9,148 bases of DNA, from assembly GCA_011065225.1 (NCBI GenBank), contig JAAKFC010000044.1:1-9148 (forward strand). The letters run 5' to 3'. Shown piece after piece: positions 1-5,682 of this stretch. This DNA comes from Chlamydiota bacterium. GTDB lineage: Bacteria; Chlamydiota; Chlamydiia; Chlamydiales; Rhabdochlamydiaceae. The number at the start of each line of letters is the position of its first letter. Positions within the stretch are counted from its first letter, which is position 1. Both the position numbers and the translations under genes were made by a program. Under the pieces are notes generated by a model. It did no database searches. It saw only the letters and a program-made list of their open reading frames with translations, and had not been told where the DNA came from.

Positions 1-7
1 AGCTATT

Positions 8-91
8 CCTCAAATTTTCCTTCTGCTTCTCGCTCCGTGTCTATGAACACTGAAGCTCGTCGCAGATGGAAAATTTGAGGGCCTCCTGGCC
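8..91. repeat. Structured palindromic element at the left edge
   Basis: Positions 8-20 are exactly inverse-complementary to 68-80 (13 bp). After one mismatch the pairing continues for five more (22-26 with 62-66), so the stem is 19 positions with a single mismatch. The 35-base loop contains a second possible hairpin (GTGT at 37-40 with ACAC at 47-50) and a competing pair GCTTC (25-29) with GAAGC (52-56). A small GGCC/GGCC hairpin follows at 80-91. The window starts just before the stem, so the full element may be longer. On the + strand, frame 1 is open from base 1 to a TGA at 76-78 and could be the last 25 codons of a gene entering from the left, but nothing recognisable is encoded. An intergenic palindromic repeat (REP/MITE-like) is the simpler reading. 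Confidence 0.5.
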
Positions 92-94
92 AAA

Positions 95-123
95 ATTCCA
101 ATTCTTGAATCGGAATGTGTATA
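95..123 (-). terminator. 29-bp repeat, left copy; terminator-like hairpin for the 89-aa gene
   Basis: This 29-base sequence recurs exactly at 576-604 in the same orientation. It starts 19 bases beyond the stop codon of the leftward 89-aa gene. Read on the minus strand, 108-116 pairs with 95-103 to make a 9-bp stem with a CAAG loop. One pair is G.U on the minus strand but would be A.C on the plus strand, so the RNA folds better when transcribed leftward. The stem ends in ATTTT on the minus strand, a short U tract. A weak intrinsic terminator fits, though the U tract is short. Confidence 0.45.
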
Positions 124-141
124 TATAACTCACCAATCCAG

Positions 142-411
142 CTACCACCACTTCTTTGCCCAATGGGTTTCTGTTTTTTCTACCCATTTGTTTTTGCGGA
201 TTTCTCGCCAGACGAACTTTTCGATATCATCAGGATTGTCCAGATCGATCCACAAAGAACAGTCCCAATTTCCTGAAGTACTCCAAGCTTCCTTAATTTC
301 AGGATGCTTTTTCCATTCACTCCATGCATCTTCTGGGGCTCCAGGCTTCCATTTGACCGAGATCCAAGCACCCCAGTGCCATTTAGTAGATTTTTTAGCT
401 GCGGTTGCCAT
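142..411 (-). CDS. Trp-rich stand-alone Lrp/AsnC ligand-binding (RAM-like) domain protein
   Basis: This is an 89-aa protein with no signal peptide or membrane segment. The start is well supported: AAGGAG lies 5 bases before the ATG. After a short Lys-rich head the pattern is strand (WISVKW, 16-21), helix (about 26-45), a Gly-Asn-Trp-Asp-Cys turn and strand (48-57), helix (about 60-75) and last strand (77-84). This matches the effector-binding half of Lrp/AsnC regulators, including the typical G-x-(W/Y)-D-x-x-L-x-(I/V) turn. There is no helix-turn-helix, so it is not a DNA-binding regulator by itself; stand-alone RAM proteins usually form dimers or rings and bind small molecules. Fourteen of 89 residues are Trp and the protein ends in Trp-Trp, which is very unusual. 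The gene lies between two exact 29-bp repeats. The fold assignment rests on pattern, not alignment; the ligand is unknown. Confidence 0.7.
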   Translation of the reverse strand: MATAAKKSTKWHWGAWISVKWKPGAPEDAWSEWKKHPEIKEAWSTSGNWDCSLWIDLDNPDDIEKFVWREIRKNKWVEKTETHWAKKWW

Positions 412-708
412 AGTATCTCCTTAGTTTAAGACAGTCCCTACATATTCAAAGTTTTAAATATAAGAAAATAAGTCAACATAAATTTGAGTTTGAAGCGATG
501 TTTTCTGCAAAATAATGCCGCAATATTGCCGGAGTTGTGGATAACCTTCCCTTGACGTAGCTTGATCTTATACACATTCCAATTCTTGAATCGGAATGTG
601 TATAGCTGCCAAACTTTTCTAGAAATCAATTCCTCTCCCTTTTATCCTTGACGAATTGCAAGGAGAAGATTTTAAGAAAGACCCTATGCCCAAAGTCAAA
701 ATAAAAAA
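412..708. other. Intergenic region with a large palindrome and small hairpins
   Basis: I found no credible gene here. The region should hold the promoter of the leftward 89-aa gene. A TTGACT is present on the minus strand at 476-471, but no well-spaced -10 box follows it. GCAATATTGC (520-529) is a 10-bp palindrome. TCCTTG (645-650) pairs with CAAGGA (659-664) to form a 6-bp hairpin 45 bases past the stop of the 215-aa gene, without a U tract. The 36-bp palindrome at 569-604 is listed separately. Confidence 0.5.
569..604 (-). repeat. 36-bp near-perfect palindrome containing the right copy of the 29-bp repeat
   Basis: The arms TATACACATTCC (569-580) and GGAATGTGTATA (593-604) are perfectly complementary, and pairing continues inward to a 4-base loop (585-588), giving a 16-position stem. 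As at the left copy, the single imperfect position (581/592) is G.U in leftward RNA but A.C in rightward RNA. Bases 576-604 are identical to 95-123; the left copy lacks the outer left arm. This copy starts about 105 bases beyond the stop of the leftward 215-aa gene. There is no U tract, so an mRNA 3'-end stabiliser or a dispersed repeat fits better than a classical intrinsic terminator. Confidence 0.65.
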
Positions 709-1356
709 TTAATCGTCTTGTTGCAGTCTATCCAATATGAGGATCAGATTGAGGGTATCCCAAAAAGTGCTCCCTTCCTGAGTATTATAGGGCCAACATG
801 CATCCGTAATGAATGCAGAAAAGACATAGAGAGATCTTTGATCGATCATATCTTCTCTGACAACTTTGACATTCCAATAATAATCCCCTCCGGGCACATG
901 CGTGCGACGAAATATAGCGATAGGGACACGTTGATTATGATAGTCCATAATATTTACGCTTGATTTCCCTTGATCGATAAAAGCAACCGCATAAGGGTGT
1001 TGATATTCATCATAGAATACAAATTTTCCAGAAGCGGAAGTAAAAAATTCCCCTTGAATGTAGCCAAAATGATTTTTGTGATAATCATAGACATCAATTT
1101 CTCTTTTGCAGTTCAAAAGAGAGCCTAAAGAAAGAAGCCGCGCAGTCCCATTGGCATATTCTCCTTTTTCATTGCAAAGAGACCAAATGGTATTTAGATG
1201 GAACCAATCTTTTTCCACTGTTGTGATGTATTCATCTCCCGAATAGATATCATAATGCGTCGCAAACCAATAGCTGCGGGGTTGGATGATGTACTCATAG
1301 TCTGCAAAAGCAAAACTGCAAGAAAAAAGCAGTAGAAAAGCGATTATCTTTTTCAT
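709..1356 (-). CDS. Exported protein, possible LURP-one/tubby-like barrel
   Basis: The 215-aa product begins with a clear Sec signal peptide: Met-Lys-Lys, a hydrophobic core to about residue 15, and a probable cut after Ala-Phe-Ala (about 18), leaving a mature protein of roughly 197 aa in the periplasm or beyond. CAGGAG lies 7 bases before the ATG. The mature part shows repeated strand-turn units of the kind Tyr-Asp-Ile-Tyr-Ser-Gly, Ile-x-Val-Tyr-Asp-Tyr, Phe-Val-Phe-Tyr-Asp-Glu and Val-Asn-Ile-Met-Asp-Tyr. These resemble the 'x-I-x-D-x-x-G' strands of the LURP-one-related/tubby C-terminal barrel. It is rich in Tyr and Trp and has three Cys in the mature part. The barrel call is a pattern-level inference; a lineage-specific secreted protein of another fold is possible. 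It is separated from its leftward neighbour by the long intergenic region and is probably transcribed alone. Confidence 0.65.
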   Translation of the reverse strand: MKKIIAFLLLFSCSFAFADYEYIIQPRSYWFATHYDIYSGDEYITTVEKDWFHLNTIWSLCNEKGEYANGTARLLSLGSLLNCKREIDVYDYHKNHFGYIQGEFFTSASGKFVFYDEYQHPYAVAFIDQGKSSVNIMDYHNQRVPIAIFRRTHVPGGDYYWNVKVVREDMIDQRSLYVFSAFITDACWPYNTQEGSTFWDTLNLILILDRLQQDD

Positions 1357-1383
1357 GTTTAGGCTCCTGGTTAAGTTGCAAAG

Positions 1384-1389
1384 AGTATA
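1384..1389 (-). promoter_or_regulatory. Possible -10 box for the 215-aa exported protein gene
   Basis: TATACT on the minus strand matches five of six bases of the sigma-70 -10 consensus. It would place the transcript start about 20 bases before the ATG, just upstream of the CAGGAG ribosome site. No good -35 hexamer lies at 16-18 bases; that stretch is an A/T run. The call depends on the -10 box alone. Confidence 0.35.
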
Positions 1390-1401
1390 CGAAAAACAAA
1401 T

Positions 1402-1422
1402 TTTTTTCTACTAGAGAAAAAA
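1402..1422 (-). terminator. Possible weak terminator after the 107-aa gene
   Basis: Positions 1402-1409 (TTTTTTCT) and 1415-1422 (AGAAAAAA) form an 8-bp stem with a 5-base loop, starting 10 bases beyond the leftward stop codon at 1433. On the minus strand it is followed by ATTTGTTTTT, a broken U tract. The stem is almost entirely A-U, so it would be unstable alone; position and U tract are the main support. Confidence 0.35.
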
Positions 1423-1432
1423 TCTACTCCAT

Positions 1433-1756
1433 TTACATATCTTTAGAAGTTAAGTTCGCAAACTCCTCAGGAATTTGATGTTGTTTCCAGATTTGTCGGA
1501 CTACATTTTGGATCATTTCAAAATCCAGAATCAGAACAGAAAAGACATATTCGCCCCTTATTTTCCATTTGAGATACGTCACTTTTTGCACATCACGAAA
1601 AATCCCTTCTCTATGTGTTTGCAAATTTGCATGATTTCTTAAGGAAACGACTAAAAAACACATCTTCTTATTCTTTTCATACGATAGAGAGTGAATATCT
1701 CCTTTGGCTGCAGGGAAGGTGTAATTGAAAAAAGAACTCGATTTAATTCCATTCAT
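1433..1756 (-). CDS. Hypothetical protein, 107 aa
   Basis: I do not recognise this protein. I take the ATG at 1756-1754 as the start because GGGAGG sits 6 bases before it and an extended -10 promoter lies about 30-38 bases upstream. An in-frame GTG at 1816 would add 20 residues, but it has no ribosome site and would put that promoter inside the gene. The product is basic, without a signal peptide or membrane helix, and mixes probable strands (Met-Cys-Phe-Leu-Val-Val-Ser-Leu; Tyr-Val-Phe-Ser-Val-Leu-Ile-Leu) with a C-terminal helix (about 76-90), suggesting a small soluble alpha/beta fold. It runs in the same direction as the exported-protein gene 76 bases downstream, but a possible terminator and a separate -10 box suggest independent transcription. 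Confidence 0.55.
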   Translation of the reverse strand: MNGIKSSSFFNYTFPAAKGDIHSLSYEKNKKMCFLVVSLRNHANLQTHREGIFRDVQKVTYLKWKIRGEYVFSVLILDFEMIQNVVRQIWKQHQIPEEFANLTSKDM

Positions 1757-1785
1757 CTCCCACCTCCCTGAAATAAGATGGCGAA

Positions 1786-1794
1786 AATATACCA
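1786..1794 (-). promoter_or_regulatory. Extended -10 promoter for the 107-aa gene
   Basis: The minus strand reads TGGTATATT, which matches the extended -10 form TGnTATAAT at all but one informative position. The predicted transcript start falls about 24 bases before the chosen ATG at 1756. No -35 hexamer is recognisable, which is common for extended -10 promoters. Confidence 0.4.
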
Positions 1795-1829
1795 CATAAC
1801 GGAAAAACTCCTCCACAGAGAATTTTCAC

Positions 1830-1859
1830 TTGTGTTCTCTAATCGAGTGCGATTATGCT
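1830..1859 (+). promoter_or_regulatory. Weak candidate promoter for the aminotransferase gene
   Basis: TTGTGT (1830-1835) and TATGCT (1854-1859) are separated by 18 bases. They match three and four of six consensus bases, so this is only the best pair visible in the short divergent region. It would give a leader of about 33 bases ending in the AGAGAGG ribosome site. TTTAAT near 1874 is an alternative -10 without a partner. Confidence 0.25.
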
Positions 1860-1898
1860 ATATCTCAACAATTTTAATAAGAAAAGAGAGGCTACCAA

Positions 1899-2981
1899 AT
1901 GATGATTGTTAGATTTGTTTATGTTTTACTATTTTCTTTTAGCATTTTGTTTTCAAATGTTGTTTTTTCTGATCAAAAGATCAACTGGGATAAACTCTCT
2001 TTTGACCCTATCCCAACAAGTTATATGTTTAAGGCATTTTGCGAGGTAAATGGAAGCTGGCAACAAGGAGAATTAGTGTCTTATGGAGATCTTGCAATCA
2101 GCCCTTCGTCATGTGCGCTTAATTATGGACAAAGTATTCTTGAGGGGATGAAAGCTTATCGAACTAAAGAAGGAAAAATAGTGCTTTTTCGTCCTGAAGA
2201 AAATGCACGTCGTTTTCAAAAAGGTGCAGTTAGATTGGGCATGCCTATTCTTCCGGAGGAAATGTTTATAAAAGCAGTAAAGCAGACAGTTTTGGCTAAT
2301 ATTGATTGGGTACCACCATATGGTAAAGGAACCTTATACATAAGGCCCTTGCTAATAGGTACGGGTTCTTTACTGTCATTAACCCCTGCTCCGTCCTATA
2401 CTTTTCTTATTTTTGTAACGCCGGTTGGAGATTATTTTAAAGGAGGAGTAAGAGCTATTGATCTGGTTATTTCAGATGAGTTTCATCGCGCACATCCAGG
2501 TGGTGTTGGAGACATCAAAACAATTGTTAACTATGCTGCAAATTTTGTTCCCTTACAAAAAGCCAAACAAAATGGTTTTGCAGAAATCCTTTATCTCGAT
2601 GTCACAAATCAATATGTTGAAGAAGTTGGTGCTGCCAATTTTTTTTGCGTCAAAGATGGAATTCTTTATACCCCAGAATTAACTGGTACGATTTTACCAG
2701 GTATAACACGAGATTCGATCATTTTACTTGCATCTCATCTTGGGTATGAAGTCAAAGAACAAAAAATAGATTTGGATTTAGTATTTTCTTCTGATGAAGC
2801 ATTTTGCTCTGGAACTGCTGCCGTAATTGCACCAATAGGAAGCATCACCCATAATGATAGAAAAATTGTCTATGAAGAAGGAAATATTGGACCTGTAACC
2901 CTGGAATTTTATCATTCATTAACAGGAATTCAAAATGGGGAAATTGAAGATCCTTTCAATTGGTTACATGAAGTAAATTGA
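1899..2981 (+). CDS. ilvE: Plant-type branched-chain amino acid aminotransferase with a signal peptide
   Basis: This is a fold-type IV PLP enzyme that would interconvert Leu, Ile and Val with their 2-oxo acids, using 2-oxoglutarate/glutamate. Residues 28-358 follow the plant/eukaryote-type family closely: NYGQSILEGMKAY (75-87), ENARRF with the phosphate-site Arg105, KGTLYIRPLL (143-152), catalytic Lys207 in GDIKTIVNYA, Glu242 contacting the PLP ring five residues before Asn247, TGTILPGITR (262-271) and FCSGTA (302-307). All expected catalytic residues are present. The oddity is residues 1-24: a basic start, a long hydrophobic core and a Val-Phe-Ser cut site, a good Sec signal peptide. No Met lies between it and the core, so it is translated. 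AGAGAGG precedes the start (two adjacent ATGs, 1899 and 1902). It probably shares a transcript with the downstream cyclase gene. Family assignment is firm; location outside the cytoplasm is inferred. Confidence 0.9.
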   Translation: MMIVRFVYVLLFSFSILFSNVVFSDQKINWDKLSFDPIPTSYMFKAFCEVNGSWQQGELVSYGDLAISPSSCALNYGQSILEGMKAYRTKEGKIVLFRPEENARRFQKGAVRLGMPILPEEMFIKAVKQTVLANIDWVPPYGKGTLYIRPLLIGTGSLLSLTPAPSYTFLIFVTPVGDYFKGGVRAIDLVISDEFHRAHPGGVGDIKTIVNYAANFVPLQKAKQNGFAEILYLDVTNQYVEEVGAANFFCVKDGILYTPELTGTILPGITRDSIILLASHLGYEVKEQKIDLDLVFSSDEAFCSGTAAVIAPIGSITHNDRKIVYEEGNIGPVTLEFYHSLTGIQNGEIEDPFNWLHEVN

Positions 2982-3012
2982 GACCATTCAGCCAGTTTGA
3001 AATTGGTCTCAA
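2978..3012 (+). other. Hairpin at the end of the aminotransferase gene
   Basis: TTGAGACCA (2978-2986) is perfectly inverse-complementary to TGGTCTCAA (3004-3012), giving a 9-bp stem with a 17-base loop. The left arm includes the aminotransferase stop codon (2979-2981). There is no U tract after it, so it is not an ordinary terminator. It could protect or process the message between the two genes, or leave the cyclase gene in low amount. Confidence 0.4.
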
Positions 3013-3035
3013 CTTGGGAATATATAAGAAAGAAG

Positions 3036-3671
3036 ATGCAACAGAAAATCTACGACATCACCCCTACGTTATCGGATACCATTCCAGTATGGCCTGGAGA
3101 TCCAAAACCAGAGTTCAAAAGAGTATTGAAGTTAGAAAATGGGGACATTGCAAACCTCACTCATATGAAGATGTGTGCTCATACAGGTACGCACATTGAT
3201 GCTCCTTATCATTTTCTAAAAGATGGAGACACTGTCGAAAATCTCCCACTTGAAATTCTCATTGGTGAGGCAGTGGTGATAGAGCTACCCGAAGAAAATA
3301 GTATCTCAGCAGAAGTACTCCGCCTAGTTGAAATTCCAGCGGATACTAAGCGTTTACTGTTCAAAACGAGAAATTCTAAAGAGTGGGTGAGCGGCTCAAC
3401 AGAGTTCACGGAAGAATATGTGGCAATCACAGCTGATGGAGCAGAATATCTTGTAGAAAAGGGGATCAAACTCATCGGAGTCGATTATCTTTCCGTAGCT
3501 CCATTCAATGATCTTGTCCCTACCCATGAAATCCTATTAAAAGCAGGAATTGTAATCATAGAAGGACTCAATCTTTCAGAAGTACCGGGTGGACATTATA
3601 CCCTTTACTGTTTACCACTCAAAATTGCACATGCAGATGGCGCACCAGCTAGAGCAATTTTAGTGAAATAA
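3036..3671 (+). CDS. Cyclase / kynurenine-formamidase family metal hydrolase
   Basis: The 211-aa protein belongs to the cyclase (PF04199-type) family of Zn/Mn-dependent hydrolases that includes kynurenine formamidase and isatin hydrolase. It shows the N-terminal YDITPTLSDTIPVWPGDP block (6-23), the metal site HTGTHIDAPYH (49-59; His49, His53, Asp55 and His59), GVDYLSVAP (148-156), His164, EGLNL with Glu176, and the typical end ADGAPARAIL. I start at ATG 3036, where family members usually begin; an in-frame TTG at 2997 would add 13 residues from inside the intergenic hairpin. The ribosome site is weak (AAGAAAG). No signal peptide is seen, in contrast to the aminotransferase 54 bases upstream. 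No tryptophan-degradation genes are nearby, so the substrate cannot be named. The last 58 or so bases are repeated at 5574-5631 as part of a tandem duplication. Confidence 0.88.
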   Translation: MQQKIYDITPTLSDTIPVWPGDPKPEFKRVLKLENGDIANLTHMKMCAHTGTHIDAPYHFLKDGDTVENLPLEILIGEAVVIELPEENSISAEVLRLVEIPADTKRLLFKTRNSKEWVSGSTEFTEEYVAITADGAEYLVEKGIKLIGVDYLSVAPFNDLVPTHEILLKAGIVIIEGLNLSEVPGGHYTLYCLPLKIAHADGAPARAILVK

Positions 3672-5573
3672 AGTGGCCGATATAGTAGAATACACATGTA
3701 AAAATTAATTTTAGGTTTTTTTCATGACGGCGCTTTCTATTAATCAAAAACAAACAATATTTCAACAGAATATAGATTCTAAAGTCGAAAATAATACATC
3801 AAAAATCGAAATACAAGAAGATCTTCCAAGAAAAATTCAATCTTTTGTTTGTCAATATGATCTTTCCGGTCGATTTGATTTGGCATCTCTTTTGTGTTTA
3901 GAATTCTTCAACAAGCTTCTAAACATTCCTTTAAAAAGCAAAAGCAAAAAAACGATTGCTGAGCCGGGATTCGACATGCTTGAATCACAATTTTTCCCAA
4001 TTTTTATTAAATTATTCATTGGCTTAAAAATTGAGGAACAAAGAGAATTTCCTCCCGAGCAAGAATTTTACACAAATAAAAGACTTTCTTCCGAATTGAA
4101 AGAGAAGTTGGAGAATATGAAAACTCAAACAACTTTCCGTCTTGCAAGCCATCAGAATAAAAGTAAATTTGAGGAAGCCGAAAAGATCTTACAACTACTT
4201 ATCGAGATTTTAAATGAAGATAACGCGTTTGAAATTTTGGAACAAAAACTCCCTCAGCTTACTGTTCATTTATTTAAACCTAATGACAAAAAGAAACAAC
4301 TCGAGCAATTAAAGCGATATAGCAAATTCATCACTCGCCTTATTTCACACCAGGGATTTAACAAATTTTCTAAATCTTATTTAGAGCCAATAATAGAGCA
4401 ACACTCCCAGCTTGCTAGTCTTCAAATCACCTCTCAACCAGATGAAATTAGAACAGCTTACATAGAATTTATTACTAAAACTATGACGATGTCACAACTT
4501 ATGCATGATGAAATACAACAAGAGAATCAAGGGAAAGAAGAAGAAGAAATCTTTGATTTGCAAATTAAAAAAGCCATTTTGATTTTCATTTTAGATTTTA
4601 GCAAGTGCAAAATACAAGCACTCGAGCAGCTCTTTTTACAACAGAAACCTGGCTATCGATCTTCAATAGAATTGAGCGAAAAATTTTTCAGTTTATTGCA
4701 GAGATATGCGAAGAAATTGAATTCCAAAAAAGTCACAAAAAATCCCAAATGGGAAAATTTTGAAACCGAAATCAGCACAATTGAACTTTATTTGAATGTG
4801 ATGGAACATTTAATGACTGAGCATCTCCCCTCTAATTTTTGGGAAAAAGAAGTCCTCAATCACGATTCATCTACAATGATGAATATTTTATTTCAACTCC
4901 AATATCCAATATGCAATTTAAAAGGCTTTTATAAAACATTTGAAAATATCCCAGAAGATTTAAAAAAAAACCTAGAAAGTCTGATTTCAAAAGTAAATAC
5001 AGAAGATTGCGAAGATGCTGCAGCTTATCTTGTGAAGAGATTGTCTTCTCATCGAGTTTTCATCTTGTTTGCAGCCCTTTTCCACGTAGCTAATCTTCTA
5101 GAGTTGCCTTATCTTGACAAAGGGAACTTAGATGCGCCCGATGAAATCAAAAACTTTTTTCATTGGCTTAATGAATTACAAGAAAATGCACAGAAGACCT
5201 CAACGCAAGCAAAGAAAAAAGAAGAAACAACTTCAATTTGTTCGTCAACGAAGGAAAAGGAAGAAATTGAGAAGCCTATGAATTCTGATGATGCAACAAT
5301 TCAAGAGAATGTATCTGAATTGAAAGAAGAAGAGCCGACTGCAAATCCCTCAGTTCATGAGAAACCTCCACATCACAGCATGAAACCGCGAAAATTTAAA
5401 CAACTCTTAAATGATCTAGGTTTTTCATTCAAAAGGCAAAAAGGTTCTCATCAATTTTATGAAGATATAAATGGAAGACATATTTTATATACCCCCCATA
5501 GAGAAAGACGGGGATTTAAACCTGGTAATTTTCATGCAATGATGGATTCCCTCAAGGCGTAGATTTCAGGTAC
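3614..5573 (+). repeat. Tandem duplication, unit 1 (about 1.96 kb)
   Basis: The unit starts inside the 3' end of the cyclase gene and ends 11 bases past the stop of the first HicA-fusion gene. It is followed directly by unit 2. Each unit therefore carries the cyclase tail, a spacer of about 52 bases and one complete paralogue. The motif at both ends is a near-identical 13-base stretch: 3614-3626, 5574-5586 and 7530-7542. The first two are identical over all 13; the third differs at two positions. Confidence 0.85.
3724..5562 (+). CDS. Large helical protein with C-terminal HicA-like domain, copy 1
   Basis: The product is 612 aa with no signal peptide. Residues 1 to about 490 form an unrecognised, probably all-helical module rich in Leu, Lys, Glu and Gln. 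Residues about 493-552 are a low-complexity Lys/Glu/Pro linker. Residues 553-612 match the HicA (YcfA-like, PF07927) toxin fold: an N-terminal helix (KFKQLLNDLGF), RQKGSHQFY with the conserved Gly-Ser-His (His576), HILYTPHRERR, then the closing KPGNFHAMMDSL helix. HicA domains are small double-stranded-RNA-binding-like folds that cleave mRNA and normally stand alone at 60-80 aa beside HicB. Here the domain has no own start or ribosome site, and no HicB gene is in the window. Translation starts 8 bases after TTAGG, with only a weak ribosome site. Whether the domain is an active RNase or just an RNA binder is not shown by sequence alone. Confidence 0.82.
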   Translation: MTALSINQKQTIFQQNIDSKVENNTSKIEIQEDLPRKIQSFVCQYDLSGRFDLASLLCLEFFNKLLNIPLKSKSKKTIAEPGFDMLESQFFPIFIKLFIGLKIEEQREFPPEQEFYTNKRLSSELKEKLENMKTQTTFRLASHQNKSKFEEAEKILQLLIEILNEDNAFEILEQKLPQLTVHLFKPNDKKKQLEQLKRYSKFITRLISHQGFNKFSKSYLEPIIEQHSQLASLQITSQPDEIRTAYIEFITKTMTMSQLMHDEIQQENQGKEEEEIFDLQIKKAILIFILDFSKCKIQALEQLFLQQKPGYRSSIELSEKFFSLLQRYAKKLNSKKVTKNPKWENFETEISTIELYLNVMEHLMTEHLPSNFWEKEVLNHDSSTMMNILFQLQYPICNLKGFYKTFENIPEDLKKNLESLISKVNTEDCEDAAAYLVKRLSSHRVFILFAALFHVANLLELPYLDKGNLDAPDEIKNFFHWLNELQENAQKTSTQAKKKEETTSICSSTKEKEEIEKPMNSDDATIQENVSELKEEEPTANPSVHEKPPHHSMKPRKFKQLLNDLGFSFKRQKGSHQFYEDINGRHILYTPHRERRGFKPGNFHAMMDSLKA

Positions 5574-5586
5574 ACCACTCAAAATT
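5563..5586 (+). repeat. Downstream flank of copy 1, shared with the flank of copy 2
   Basis: The 24 bases after the copy-1 stop match 7519-7542 after the copy-2 stop at 22 positions, and the similarity ends at 5586/7542. From 5574 on, this sequence also equals the 3' end of the cyclase gene. It is therefore the junction where flank sequence and cyclase sequence overlap. Confidence 0.75.
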
Positions 5587-5631
5587 GCGCATGCCGACGG
5601 CGCTCCAGCTAGAGCAATTTTAGTGAAATAA
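5575..5631 (+). pseudogene. Cyclase gene 3'-end remnant (18 codons and stop)
   Basis: These bases encode the last 18 residues of the cyclase (PLKIAHADGAPARAILVK) and its TAA, with no start and no upstream part. The amino acids are identical to those at 3615-3671; the four nucleotide differences are all at third codon positions and silent. It is a by-product of the tandem duplication and cannot make a protein on its own. Confidence 0.85.
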
Positions 5632-5682
5632 AGAGGCCGAGATAGTAGAATACATATGTAAAAATTAATTTTAGGTTTTTTC

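Noticed and set aside
438..629. 63-codon leftward reading frame in the intergenic region
   Set aside because: It runs through the 36-bp palindrome, has no ribosome site and encodes an irregular basic peptide without recognisable features.
1757..1816. 20-residue N-terminal extension of the 107-aa protein from a GTG at 1816
   Set aside because: No ribosome site precedes the GTG, whereas the ATG at 1756 has GGGAGG at good spacing, and an extended -10 box lies inside the would-be extension.
2997..3035. 13-residue N-terminal extension of the cyclase from a TTG
   Set aside because: It lies in the loop and arm of a hairpin, has no ribosome site, and family members begin near the KIYDI segment just after ATG 3036.
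3209..3475. 88-codon leftward reading frame opposite the cyclase gene
   Set aside because: It is Ser-rich, as expected for the antisense of a real coding frame, and lies wholly within the well-supported cyclase gene.
3681..3691. TATAGT/TAGAAT as -10 box of the first HicA-fusion gene
   Set aside because: No -35 partner at 15-19 bases, and TATAGT has become GATAGT in the duplicated upstream region of copy 2, so it is not kept.
3701..3712. AAAATTAATTTT palindrome followed by a T run, as a terminator of the cyclase gene (also at 5661-5672)
   Set aside because: It has no GC pair and cannot form more than a 4-bp stem with a loop. It lies directly before the next gene's start, where the T run is part of the spacer after TTAGG.
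5380..5382. Internal ATG as a separate start for a free HicA protein (also 7336 in copy 2)
   Set aside because: No ribosome site precedes it in either copy and the frame is continuous with the large upstream module, so a fused protein is the direct reading.
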